Shown here piece after piece: positions 51,483 through 59,253 of a stretch of 64,000 nt of DNA. The notes below the pieces were generated by a model. That model was not told the DNA's origin and did not search any database. It saw only the letters and a list, made by a program, of their open reading frames with translations. Position numbers and translations under genes: made by a program. Origin of the DNA: Desulfosarcina sp. BuS5. GTDB taxonomy: Bacteria > Desulfobacterota > Desulfobacteria > Desulfobacterales > BuS5. Position 1 is the stretch's first letter. Each line of letters begins with the position of its first letter. Location of the stretch: positions 2,523,041-2,587,040 of the forward strand of contig NZ_CP087952.1 in assembly GCF_028752835.1 (NCBI RefSeq), in the 5' to 3' direction.

Positions 51483-52322
51483 TTTAAACCAAAGAGAAAC
51501 AAAATATCTCCCCTGTTATGGATTATTTTAGTCACAGTGATTCTTTTTATCGGAATTTGGTCAGTTTCTTACTATCGAGACAATCAACGATGGGCAGATT
51601 TTCTAAAAAGATTAAATGGTGAACCTGGAATTGTTGTTACAGACACTGAAAAACGTTCCGGCAAATATCACATTTCCGGGCTTTGTGATCCCTTAGCGCC
51701 TGATCCTGTAAAAATACTGAAACACGCAAAGCTTGAACCTGACAGAGCTATTTTTCATTGGGAGCACTACCAATCACCTGACCCGAAATTTATACTGAAA
51801 AGAATCAAAAACATTCTTACCCCCCCGGCAACAGTAAGAATTGAATTAAAAAATGGTGTTATTTACCTACAGGGGTCGGCACCTCATCAATGGATTGATG
51901 AAACAGATAAAATTTTAAAAAAGATTACCGGCATTCTATATTTTCATGATGACAGCCTACTTGACACTGATTTGAAAAATTTTGAAGTCATTAAAAAAAA
52001 GATTGAAAAAGAGTCTATTCTTTTTCATTTTAATGAAAAAAAAATCGCGACTGGTCAGGAGATCATGATCATCGATTTGATAGGAAATATATCAAAATTA
52101 TTTAATTTGGCCAATCTACTAAACAGGGATATCCGTATAAAAATCGTCGGACATACAAATAGCAGCGGTTCGGATAAATTAAATATGACTGTCAGCCTGG
52201 CACGTTCAGAGTGTATACTATCAATTTTCATCTCAAAAGAACTTGGACGCGACAATTTTATCACTATTGGCGCGGGTTCAAATGAGCCTTTGCGAAAAAA
52301 AAATAACAGACCAAGACAGTAG
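51483..52322 (+). pseudogene. OmpA-family protein gene, 3' fragment with peptidoglycan-binding domain
   Basis: Opens after a stop at about 51480 with one membrane helix (SPLLWIILVTVILFIGIW). It continues through BON-like segments (IELKNGVIYLQGSAPHQWID) to a C-terminal OmpA domain (IRIKIVGHTNSSGSDKLNMT, VSLARSECILS, ITIGAGSNEP). An internal GTG at 51537 would allow a 261-residue product, so this part could still be translated, but the whole gene is broken. Confidence 0.78.
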
Positions 52323-52691
52323 GTTGAACCGCAGGGTAACATTCAAGGTAATTCTTGTCGAAAAATAGCCACTATCACCTTCATTGACTGCTTAATCTGT
52401 AGAATATGAGGGCAACCGGCAAATAAATAAGCGGCCTTGTGCTTTATTTTTTGCATAATCTTTTATAAATGCCGCTCCGTGATAGGGAGCACCGTCTTCA
52501 AAAAGTATAAACAGGAAGGAGTTTGTTAAAATAATAATTTGACATAAGATTAATTATGACTATTTTATAATAAATCTTTGATGGCCTGTATTAATTTTTA
52601 GGCCGGTTTCTCCCCCAAGGAATATCCATTTTAAGTAGTGGCATCCTGAAGTTTGGAACTAAGATAATTTTATTGAAAGGAGGAAGTCACT
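52323..52691 (+). promoter_or_regulatory. Upstream region of the cold-shock gene with sigma-70-type promoter
   Basis: TTGACA at 52539 is followed by TATTTT after 16 bases or TATAAT after 21 (52566-52571). This leaves a 5' leader of roughly 115-120 bases before the ATG, as is usual for cspA-type mRNAs that fold in a temperature-dependent way. The rest of the region shows no gene. Confidence 0.5.
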
Positions 52692-52892
52692 ATGGCTAAT
52701 GGAACTGTAAAGTGGTTTAGCGATCAAAAAGGATTCGGGTTTATTGAGCATGAAGGTGGAGCGGATGTTTTCGTTCATCATTCGGCAATCAATGCAACCG
52801 GTTTTAAATCCCTCAGTGAGGGAGACGAAGTTTCTTTTGAAATAGAACAAGGACAAAAAGGTCCTTGCGCTGCAAATGTAACTGTAGTCTAA
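52692..52892 (+). CDS. Cold-shock protein, CspA family
   Basis: 66-residue single cold-shock domain: [20 protein letters not shown] with RNP1 KGFGFIE and RNP2 DVFVHHS, ending PCAANVTVV. Binds single-stranded RNA/DNA and melts mRNA structure. AAAGGAGGAAGTCACT precedes the ATG. It is followed by its own terminator, thus monocistronic. Confidence 0.96.
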   Translation: MANGTVKWFSDQKGFGFIEHEGGADVFVHHSAINATGFKSLSEGDEVSFEIEQGQKGPCAANVTVV

Positions 52893-52908
52893 TTTTTTGT
52901 TTCCAATG

Positions 52909-52954
52909 AAAAAAGGGCATTCCTTCTTATATTGATGGGGTGCCCTTTCTTTTC
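52909..52954 (+). terminator. Intrinsic terminator of the cold-shock gene
   Basis: AAAAGGGCA and TGCCCTTT arms (52911-52919 and 52941-52948), with inner ATTCC/GGGGT partial pairing, are followed by CTTTTC. It lies 18 bases after the stop codon. Confidence 0.85.
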
Positions 52955-53128
52955 ATTTGAATGTACACTCAAAGATCCATTCTTCTATAATCTCAGACCT
53001 AAAAAAAGTCCATTCCACGATTCTTTCCGTTATTTAGCAAGCAAGAAGCCCTATGCCCTATCGGGCACAACAAAAAATGAAAGATAGTTCTATCATTTTG
53101 GGCATTGGTTGTGTGTAAAAATCGATCC

Positions 53129-53148
53129 AGTCACAATATGTTGTGACT
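53129..53148 (+). promoter_or_regulatory. Palindrome, candidate enhancer-binding (UAS) site
   Basis: AGTCACAATATGTTGTGACT: perfect 8-bp arms around TATG. It lies about 100 bases upstream of a sigma-54 promoter, the usual distance for activator binding. Confidence 0.55.
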
Positions 53149-53245
53149 AAAGCAGTTCTTTCATATAACAGACCTCGGTATTTGAGTTCGACAATGTTTT
53201 TATAAATTTTACCACTAACTTATTGAATTAATTTAAACAAAACGA

Positions 53246-53261
53246 TGGCATGAAAATTGCC
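53246..53261 (+). promoter_or_regulatory. Sigma-54 promoter upstream of a 46-codon gene
   Basis: TGGCATGAAAATTGCC has GG and GC separated by ten bases and both TGGCA and TTGC boxes. Predicted start near 53272, about 128 bases before the small gene. An interrupted inverted repeat (CAGACCTCGGTATT near 53170 and AATACGAGGTCTG near 53357) encloses it. Confidence 0.7.
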
Positions 53262-53399
53262 GTGTCCAATTTTTATACAGCTTTACACTATAGCTTTAAT
53301 TATAAATATATTCAGATTATTAGATATCATAGCGTCTAATTAATATTGATAAAAATACGAGGTCTGTATAAAGAATAATAGCAAAGAAAGGGAGCAAAA

Positions 53400-53540
53400 T
53401 TGGCAAAACCAAATTTTCAATTCAAAAAACGTCAAAAAGAACTGGCAAAGCAAAAAAAGAAAGAGCAAAAAAGACAAGCCAAACTGGATAAAAAAGCTAT
53501 AAAATCAGAAGAGGAGCCTCAGGAAGCCCCCAAGATGTAG
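53400..53540 (+). CDS. Small basic, charged protein (46 aa)
   Basis: TTG start at 53400 after AAAGGGAGCAAAA; reads MAKPNFQFKKRQKELAKQKK, then KEQKRQAKLDKKAIKSEEEP and QEAPKM. I recognise this as a conserved small protein type of Desulfobacterota (MAKPNFQFxKRQKELAKKKK). It is highly basic and helical, possibly RNA- or ribosome-associated, but the function is unknown. Preceded by a sigma-54 promoter and followed by a terminator, so it is a regulated single-gene unit. Confidence 0.75.
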   Translation: MAKPNFQFKKRQKELAKQKKKEQKRQAKLDKKAIKSEEEPQEAPKM

Positions 53541-53554
53541 GCATTGTTATAGGG

Positions 53555-53578
53555 AAAGCCCCGTTGGGGCTATTTATT
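53555..53578 (+). terminator. Terminator of the 46-codon gene
   Basis: AGCCCC-GTT-GGGGCT hairpin (53557-53571) followed by ATTTATT, 14 bases after the stop. Confidence 0.8.
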
Positions 53579-53757
53579 CATCATGAAAATTAAATTCCAT
53601 CTGTTTTTTGTCATGACTGTCCTGTTCCCGAATATACTTACGAATGACGGCTTCATCGAAACCGACTGTACTTACACAATAGCCCTTGGCCCAAAAATGC
53701 AACCCTGTCATTCGTTTATATTTTATCAAATCTCGATGGATTTTTTTGGGACTTTCC
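53574..53757 (-). pseudogene. IS200-type transposase (TnpA) C-terminal fragment
   Basis: The minus strand reads KVPKKIHRDLIKYKRMTGLH, then FWAKGYCVSTVGFDEAVIRK and YIREQDSHDKKQ before a stop. These are the last 60 residues of IS200/IS605 TnpA, a Y1 HUH transposase. The upstream part with the HUH motif is missing, so it is a remnant. Confidence 0.85.
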
Positions 53758-53821
53758 CATGAGAGAAACTATTAACAAAAATTTACAAACTCATTTTACC
53801 TCATTATAACGATCTGATAGT

Positions 53822-53920
53822 AAAAAATTGATTAACAATCAATTTTTTTGGTGGATTCGCTTAGCTTAATCCACCCTACAAACTACCAACTTTTATATAA
53901 AATTGTAGGGTGGATTAAGG
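53822..53920. repeat. REP-like hairpins next to the RAYT gene
   Basis: The hairpin AAAAATTGATT-AAC-AATCAATTTTT is followed by a T-run. Then come GGTGGATT...AATCCACC (53850-53875) and the complement TTGTAGGGTGGATTA (about 53903-53917) of TAATCCACCCTACAA. Such REP-type structures are typical substrates of RAYT transposases. Confidence 0.65.
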
Positions 53921-53927
53921 AGCGTTA

Positions 53928-54673
53928 AATTCAGGGGACACCATACCTATTTCTTCGGTTTTCGCCCCGGTTTTTTAAGTTTCAGCGTCACACCCAACGA
54001 TTTTTCCAATTTTTTAATAAATTGAATATTCCCGGCTGGCCGACCGGTTCTCTCATGTTTTTGCAATCGACTCCGCATTTTTGCTGTAATACTTTCCGAC
54101 AAAAATTGAGCCCAATCCTTATTTACTAATTGAATTAAAGATTGTGTTTTCGCAAGCTTATCTTCGCCACCATTAGTATGAGCGAAAGCACTGCTCCATG
54201 TCCAATGCGTTGGATCTTTTACAAGGTTTGCCCTGACTGGATTCATTTCAATATAACGGGCACATGCCAACAAATGAATTTCATCCAAAACATAAGAAGC
54301 AAACCTGCCTTGCTACAAATGTCCCTTCCAGCCTTCACGAAAATTGATCATTCGCGAATACCGCCTATGGGCCTCTCCAATTGCAAGCATTAACGATTCT
54401 TTGGTTTCAGGGACAGCAATTAAATGGACGTGATTAGGCATCAGGCAGTAGGACCATATTTCTACTCCATGGGCATCGCACCATTCCTTCATCAAATCGA
54501 TATAGGCAATATAGTCCTTATCAGAAAAAAAGGTTTCTAACCGTCTGTTCCCTCTTTGAGTGATATGATGTGGTATCCCCGGTGCCACTATTCTTACTAT
54601 TCTTGGCATAGCCTTCCATAGGATAATTGCAATTTATAGTCAACAGTAAATAAGTATGGTGTCCCCCGAATTA
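53928..54673 (-). mobile_element. REP-associated tyrosine transposase (RAYT) element
   Basis: The terminal sequences AATTCAGGGGACACCATAC (left) and GTATGGTGTCCCCCGAATT (right) are inverted copies, enclosing one transposase gene. It sits five bases before the dacB stop codon. Confidence 0.8.
53947..54609 (-). pseudogene. RAYT transposase with an in-frame amber codon
   Basis: About 220 codons of a REP-associated Y1 transposase: PGIPHHITQRGNRRLETFF, the HUH motif MPNHVHLIAVP and catalytic Tyr in AHRRYSRMINFREGWKG, then QGRFASYVLDEIHLLACARY and YIEMNPVRANLV. One TAG at about 54310 replaces the Trp expected in the family (HLWQGRF becomes HL-stop-QGRF). It reads as two frames, 54313-54609 and 53947-54288. 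A single TGG to TAG change is enough to explain it. Confidence 0.88.
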
Positions 54674-54677
54674 TTCC

Positions 54678-55898
54678 TTAATTTTCAACGATTAAACGTA
54701 TCTTTTTCATAATTTTTTTTGCGGATTTCCCTTGTTTGTTGATCATAATAATAAAACTGAAAAGAGCACCTTCCTGATTTACCAGATAACCTGCGCGGGT
54801 ACTAACCCCTTTTAAGGTTCCGGTTTTGAAGTATTCATTTTCGGAATGGCGCATAAGATTACGATAAGGTTTAAAATCCTCAATAACTTTAAGCATGTCT
54901 CGTGCCGAAATTCTATTCTTTCTTGAAATCCCCGAACCTTCACTAATATTAATATTATATGCTTTAAGCTGCTCCCCTGAGTAGGCAAGCATCGCCTTAA
55001 CACCCTTTTGCAATGTTCCCGGAGCTCCGAAAGCATCCGCTCCCACAGCGATGAGTACTTGATTGGCAATAAAGTTATTGGAAAATTCAAGGAGTTTGGA
55101 AACAACCTGTTTTATAGTAAACTTTGAATAATATCTGAAGATCAGCCTATCCTTTTCAGTATCTATCCTCCCCGGGCGCACCCTGCCTTTTACCTTTATA
55201 CCTTGTTTTGCCATAAAATATTGAAACATATAACCAGCATAGAGTCTATTCTCTTTTTTGAAATGCGAGAGTACTATTCTACCGTTATTTATACCGGAGG
55301 CTTTGATTCTTTTTAAAGCAAAAGGCAAAAGAGGTGTTTCAGGCTCAGCGCTGACAAAAGAACCGTTGGGGGCGCGTTTAAAAAAAACAGTATTAAAATT
55401 AACGCACAGCGCTCCGTTGGGTGCGTCATACGGTTCCGGAGAAGATGACCTCCCAGGTATTATAATCCGGTCTGCAAAATAGGAATCATCCAGGATTATG
55501 TCACCGATTGCAGGCCCGGCATCTGGCAGTCTTCTTTTTAACGTTCCGGAGATCTCCTGGACAACTTTTGATGTCAGCAGCGGATCTCCGTATCCTTTTA
55601 TCTTTAAATTCATATTATCGTCAATATAGAATTCAGTTGCAAACCTGTAGTCCGTACCGAGATAATGAAAGGCCGTAAGAGCTGTTAATAATTTCAGGAT
55701 TGAAGCAGGTATCAGTTTCTGATCGGCATTTATGCTTAAAAGAATCTTTCCCATGCTGTCAGATACCAGGACAGCTTCATTTTTTGCGCAAATAGTATCC
55801 GGATTTAAAGGCTTTTCAGCGGAAAGGGAATGGTTTTCCAGGAAAAATAAACCGAACAGGATAAATAATATTTTTATGTATTTGGAAAATATTGGCAT
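54678..55898 (-). CDS. dacB: D-alanyl-D-alanine carboxypeptidase/endopeptidase (PBP4, peptidase S13)
   Basis: Periplasmic penicillin-binding protein that trims or cleaves peptidoglycan cross-links. 406 residues with a signal peptide (1-27, ending NHSLSA). The three penicillin-fold motifs are SxxK in IPASILKLLTA, SxN in LEFSNNFIANQ and KTG in YFKTGTLKGVSTRAG. The family insert between SxxK and SxN is present though shorter than in E. coli. Single gene; a RAYT element borders its 3' end and an R1 element its 5' side. Confidence 0.93.
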   Translation of the reverse strand: MPIFSKYIKILFILFGLFFLENHSLSAEKPLNPDTICAKNEAVLVSDSMGKILLSINADQKLIPASILKLLTALTAFHYLGTDYRFATEFYIDDNMNLKIKGYGDPLLTSKVVQEISGTLKRRLPDAGPAIGDIILDDSYFADRIIIPGRSSSPEPYDAPNGALCVNFNTVFFKRAPNGSFVSAEPETPLLPFALKRIKASGINNGRIVLSHFKKENRLYAGYMFQYFMAKQGIKVKGRVRPGRIDTEKDRLIFRYYSKFTIKQVVSKLLEFSNNFIANQVLIAVGADAFGAPGTLQKGVKAMLAYSGEQLKAYNINISEGSGISRKNRISARDMLKVIEDFKPYRNLMRHSENEYFKTGTLKGVSTRAGYLVNQEGALFSFIIMINKQGKSAKKIMKKIRLIVEN

Positions 55899-55923
55899 TG
55901 GATGTAAGAAGCTGCTTGTAATG

Positions 55924-56001
55924 TATAGACCGTCACATAAATAATTTCACTGCGTTATCAGTCATCGGAGTATTATAATAACTCTTCCTACCTATTTATA
56001 A
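55924..56001. repeat. R1 dispersed inverted-repeat element, copy f (right arm decayed)
   Basis: Left arm TATAGACCGTCACATAAATA plus TTTCACTGCGTTATC and centre GTATTATAATA; the right arm is largely lost. It lies upstream of dacB. Confidence 0.7.
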
Positions 56002-56098
56002 AACCGGTTAGTTGTAAAAACGATGCTCTTCCGCTAGTGCTTTGATTCTATTTTATATACAAGGGTATTGCACAATGAGTGTTTATTATTTATATAAA

Positions 56099-56417
56099 TT
56101 ATTTAACTCAACTTTCGGACTTTCGGACTTGATGCAGATATATAATTTTATATAACTTCAAGATATTATGTAGAAATATCTCTAAAATATAATTTATAAA
56201 AACTCTTTTTAATGCTATAAAATTTGCGATTTTAGATATCTAACATATTGAAATTATTGAAGCACATTTTAACTCCGAAAGTTGAGTTTATAAAAGCTTT
56301 TTAGCCCTGAAAGGGCACAATATAATAGCCCAGGGTAACGCCCTGGGCTGGTATATTTAACCCCTTCAGGGTTTTGACTACCGAATTAACCGCAAACCAG
56401 AAAGTTGAATTATTTAA
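56099..56417. repeat. Inverted-repeat-bounded intergenic element (about 320 bp)
   Basis: Ends TTATTTAACTCAACTTTC (left) and GAAAGTTGAATTATTTAA (right) are inverted copies; a third copy (CCGAAAGTTGAGTTTATAA) lies inside at 56275. The interior holds GCCCTGAAAGGGC and the hairpin AGCCCAGGG-TAACG-CCCTGGGCT (56327-56349), a motif I know as a common dispersed repeat. With copy f it makes up most of the 700-base space between dacB and the cyclophilin gene; no gene is seen. Confidence 0.65.
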
Positions 56418-56537
56418 ACGATACTATATTTTTACTTAGATATAAAATATATAAAAAAATGCGTTTTGCAAGTGTTTTTTAATTAATTTAAACTGTTAAA
56501 AGGCAATTAAAACGGAAAGTTTAATAATGGATGTTGG

Positions 56538-56572
56538 TCTATAGATTTTCAGAAAATTAGAGAATCTATAGA
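56538..56572. repeat. Hairpin with R1-like ends
   Basis: TCTATAGATT and AATCTATAGA form perfect 10-bp arms about 100 bases upstream of the cyclophilin gene. The arms equal the outer ten bases of R1, so this may be a collapsed R1 copy or an operator. Confidence 0.5.
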
Positions 56573-56670
56573 TCAAATTTGGGGGATGTTAAAAAAGATT
56601 ACCCTTGGAATCCAGGGGTGTTAAGCATGGGAATAATTTATTGAGAAGTTACAAAAAAAGGAATAATGAT

Positions 56671-57525
56671 ATGCAAAAGTTATTGGTATTATTGGTAATT
56701 ATTAGTGTTATTTTATTAAACAGCGTTGATTCCAGAGCTGAAAAGGGAGAGAAATTGAAACCTGAAAACCCAATTTATATAATAAAAACTTCTATGGGAG
56801 ATATTCAGATTGAGTTGTTTGCTGACAAGGCACCGGAAACAGTAAATAATTTTATAGGACTGGCTGAAGGTACAAAGGAATTTACAGACCCCAAGACCGG
56901 CAAAAAGGTCAAACGACCATTTTATAATGGTTTGATATTCCACCGGGTTATAAAGGATTTTATGATCCAGGGCGGATGTCCCCTTGGCAACGGGACCGGA
57001 GGCCCTGGTTATAAATTTAAAGACGAAATTGATGCAGATGCTTTAGGACTGGACAAGATAGTTGCTATGGATAAAACCAAAGGCCCCAACCCTTATCTTA
57101 TGGTAAAGAATAGAGAAGAATACCAGCGAAATATCTTAAACCCATTATTTAAAAAGATGAACATAAATTCCCAGGATGAACTCAACCAGAGAAAAGAGGA
57201 ACTGGAAAAAATACTTTTTTCAATGACAGTTAAAGATGCCCTGGAAAACATTGGTTACGTATACAGTGAAAAAGGGTCTCCATATACTCCTGAACGGGGA
57301 TGCCTGGCAATGGCCAATTCCGGCCCGAATACAAACGGTTCCCAATTTTTTATCAACCTGATTGATACCGACTGGCTTACAGGTAGACATACTGTTTTCG
57401 GTAAAGTAGTTAAAGGCCAGGATATTGTCGATAAAATCGGCTCTGTTAAAGTTGGAGCCGGCAGCAAACCTGTCGAGGATGTTACGATAGTTTCAATAAG
57501 TAAGCAGACAGAAGAAAAGAAATAG
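56671..57525 (+). CDS. Exported cyclophilin-type peptidyl-prolyl isomerase with large insert
   Basis: 284 residues from the ATG at 56671 (AAAAAAGGAATAATGAT upstream). An earlier in-frame ATG at 56605 would precede the signal peptide by 22 residues. The signal peptide is QKLLVLLVIISVILLNS. Cyclophilin motifs are split: FYNGLIFHRVIKDFMIQGG early and [20 protein letters not shown] and WLTGRHTVFGKVV late. Between them lies an insert of roughly 100 residues that is charged and helical (ELNQRKEELEKILFSMTVKD). It probably acts on periplasmic proteins; the insert may bind clients. Confidence 0.92.
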   Translation: MQKLLVLLVIISVILLNSVDSRAEKGEKLKPENPIYIIKTSMGDIQIELFADKAPETVNNFIGLAEGTKEFTDPKTGKKVKRPFYNGLIFHRVIKDFMIQGGCPLGNGTGGPGYKFKDEIDADALGLDKIVAMDKTKGPNPYLMVKNREEYQRNILNPLFKKMNINSQDELNQRKEELEKILFSMTVKDALENIGYVYSEKGSPYTPERGCLAMANSGPNTNGSQFFINLIDTDWLTGRHTVFGKVVKGQDIVDKIGSVKVGAGSKPVEDVTIVSISKQTEEKK

Positions 57526-57534
57526 AAAAGCTAA

Positions 57535-57694
57535 GGATCGGAGATTAAATAAATTGGACAAAGATTATGAAGAATTTTGGTTCATCTGCAAGGCGCATTA
57601 AAGGTTGAATACTCGAAGTATTCGGCCTTTAATACAACACAGCAGATGGGCCAAAAGACAAATAATATTGTTCAAGTTATTTGATTTGCGATCC
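57535..57694. mobile_element. M1 MITE, copy 2 (160 bp, inverted)
   Basis: Same length and nearly the same sequence as 47441-47600 on the other strand. Ends GGATCGGAGATTAAATAA and TTATTTGATTTGCGATCC. The trinucleotide TAA is duplicated at 57532-57534 and 57695-57697. It lies ten bases after the cyclophilin stop codon. Confidence 0.88.
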
Positions 57695-57696
57695 TA

Positions 57697-57856
57697 AGGG
57701 TTCACGCAAAAATAAGTTCGCAATTTTAAGTGTTGAGGCGCCTGGCTGGCACGGCGCGCAAAACGTAAGAATATCAAGATATTTCTACGTTTTCGTAACG
57801 CAGTCAGACAGGATGAATCGACGCTTAAAATGTAAAGTTATTTTTGTGCGAGCCCT
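57697..57856. repeat. Long imperfect palindrome (about 160 bp) abutting the MITE
   Basis: Outer arms AGGGTTCACGCAAAAATAA and TTATTTTTGTGCGAGCCCT match at 16 of 19 positions. Inner ATTTTAAG/CTTAAAAT and the centre ACGTAAGAATATC/GATATTTCTACGT also pair. It starts at the MITE target duplication and ends on the stop codon of the next gene. Confidence 0.65.
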
Positions 57857-58643
57857 AATGGCCTCGATTAACAGTAGCCTCTCCAAGAAATTTAAATACT
57901 TTTTCTCCCTCAAGAGAGGCTGGTGTTTTTCCGGCGACAATCTGTTTAAACAGCTCTATTTTGCCCTTGTCATAATTTCCTATGAGATCATCGATTAATT
58001 TGAGAGTATTGTGTACATTGCTGTAAATCAGAATCGGACCGAACATGACCTCATCGGTTTTTGCTTTGGTCAAAGCGCCCATGATCAGGTGGTGGGGGAT
58101 TTTAAATCCCCTGGGAGGCGAGCTGTAATCAAGAAGTTCTGCAAAAAGCTCAAGCGATTCTATCACCCCTTCCATGTAACCGTTTTTCAAAGAAGCAGCA
58201 CCCTCTTTTTCGATATCCGCTATGTCGGCTTTATTAAACGTGAGATCGATCATATCCACACATTCCTGATGAATGGTTTCAAGTGATTCCTCTCTCTTGC
58301 TTACAACAACATCTTTGTCGTTTAATATCTTTATTGCATTCCTGAAGTAAAGCATCTCCTTTACGGTTGGAGACTTCCGCATAGCCACATCATCGACACT
58401 GGTCTTGTAAAGGGCAAGCTCATTATCTAAAACAAGAATTTTGTCCCGGCCTGCATCACCTTCCTTTACAAAAAGCTCAAGGTCCCGGGCCTTCCTGAAT
58501 TTATAAGGGCTTTTTTCCATAAGGGATTTCATGGCGGCCTTATCTATCTTGCGATTACTGCCGGGCGGTCCTATTGAATGCAGCACTTTTTCCGCAATCT
58601 TGTCGATTTTAATTTTATCTATAAGGTTTTCTTTAAAAGACAT
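57855..58643 (-). CDS. Conserved protein of unknown function
   Basis: 262 residues from the ATG at 58643 (AAGGA eight bases upstream; an ATG two codons earlier sits too close to it). Soluble and mostly helical: IDKIAEKVLHSIGPPGSNRK at the start, ELALYKTSVDDVAMRKSPTV, and SSPPRGFKIPHHLIMGALTK near the end. No signal peptide, no membrane helix, no motif that I can tie to an activity. The last residues and stop overlap the end of the long palindrome. Divergent from the kor operon, which may be only positional. Confidence 0.75.
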   Translation of the reverse strand: MSFKENLIDKIKIDKIAEKVLHSIGPPGSNRKIDKAAMKSLMEKSPYKFRKARDLELFVKEGDAGRDKILVLDNELALYKTSVDDVAMRKSPTVKEMLYFRNAIKILNDKDVVVSKREESLETIHQECVDMIDLTFNKADIADIEKEGAASLKNGYMEGVIESLELFAELLDYSSPPRGFKIPHHLIMGALTKAKTDEVMFGPILIYSNVHNTLKLIDDLIGNYDKGKIELFKQIVAGKTPASLEGEKVFKFLGEATVNRGH

Positions 58644-58838
58644 TACCATTTCCTTTTTATTTGGGGGTATCTATCATTTTCTATAAAAAATTTGAATTTA
58701 GCTATATTTTTTGTTATATAAAAATATCGTGGTTAGCAAGATATTCATATATTGATTTTTATTAATTAAAAAATACGTGACACACTCCCTAAAACTATGG
58801 GGGAATCTTATATTTATATTTTTCTCTGCCGATTAATA

Positions 58839-58867
58839 TTGACACATTTAGGAATAATTGATAGAAA
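58839..58867 (+). promoter_or_regulatory. Sigma-70-type promoter candidate for the kor operon
   Basis: TTGACA at 58839 and TAGAAA at 58862 are separated by 17 bases. The predicted start near 58874 leaves a leader of about 80 bases. The remainder of 58644-58952 is AT-rich without a gene. Confidence 0.55.
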
Positions 58868-58952
58868 TAATTTATTATTTGATTTTACCTTAAACATACG
58901 GGCAAAATCAAAACTTTTTTTACCGGATTATTAATTTTATTGGAAAGGTGCC

Positions 58953-59210
58953 ATGGAGTTCTGGAGGATTCCCTTTGATGCAAACGAAATAGATATCACC
59001 TTGGGAGAGGTGTGCATTCTGGATGACCGGTGCAAAGGCTGCGGATATTGTATTGAATTTTGTCCCAGGCAAGTGCTTCAGGTTTCAGACAAATTTAACA
59101 AAAAAGGTTATCATCCCCCTGTTGCGGTAAACCCGGAATCTTGCGTGAACTGCCATTATTGCGAAGTTATTTGTGCGGAATTCGCAATTTATTCAGTAGA
59201 AGCTGTTTAG
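58953..59210 (+). CDS. korD: 2-oxoacid:ferredoxin oxidoreductase delta (4Fe-4S ferredoxin) subunit
   Basis: 85 residues with two [4Fe-4S] motifs, CKGCGYCIEFCPRQ and CVNCHYCEVICAE, relaying electrons from the TPP-bearing beta subunit to external ferredoxin. GGAAAGGTGCC precedes the ATG. First gene of the order delta-alpha-beta-gamma typical of 2-oxoglutarate (KOR) enzymes. The ferredoxin-like subunit and the alpha/beta sequences favour 2-oxoglutarate, but branched 2-oxoacids cannot be excluded. Confidence 0.88.
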   Translation: MEFWRIPFDANEIDITLGEVCILDDRCKGCGYCIEFCPRQVLQVSDKFNKKGYHPPVAVNPESCVNCHYCEVICAEFAIYSVEAV

Positions 59211-59253
59211 TGCCCGGATTTTTATTTCTTATAAGGTCTACTATTTATTTGAT

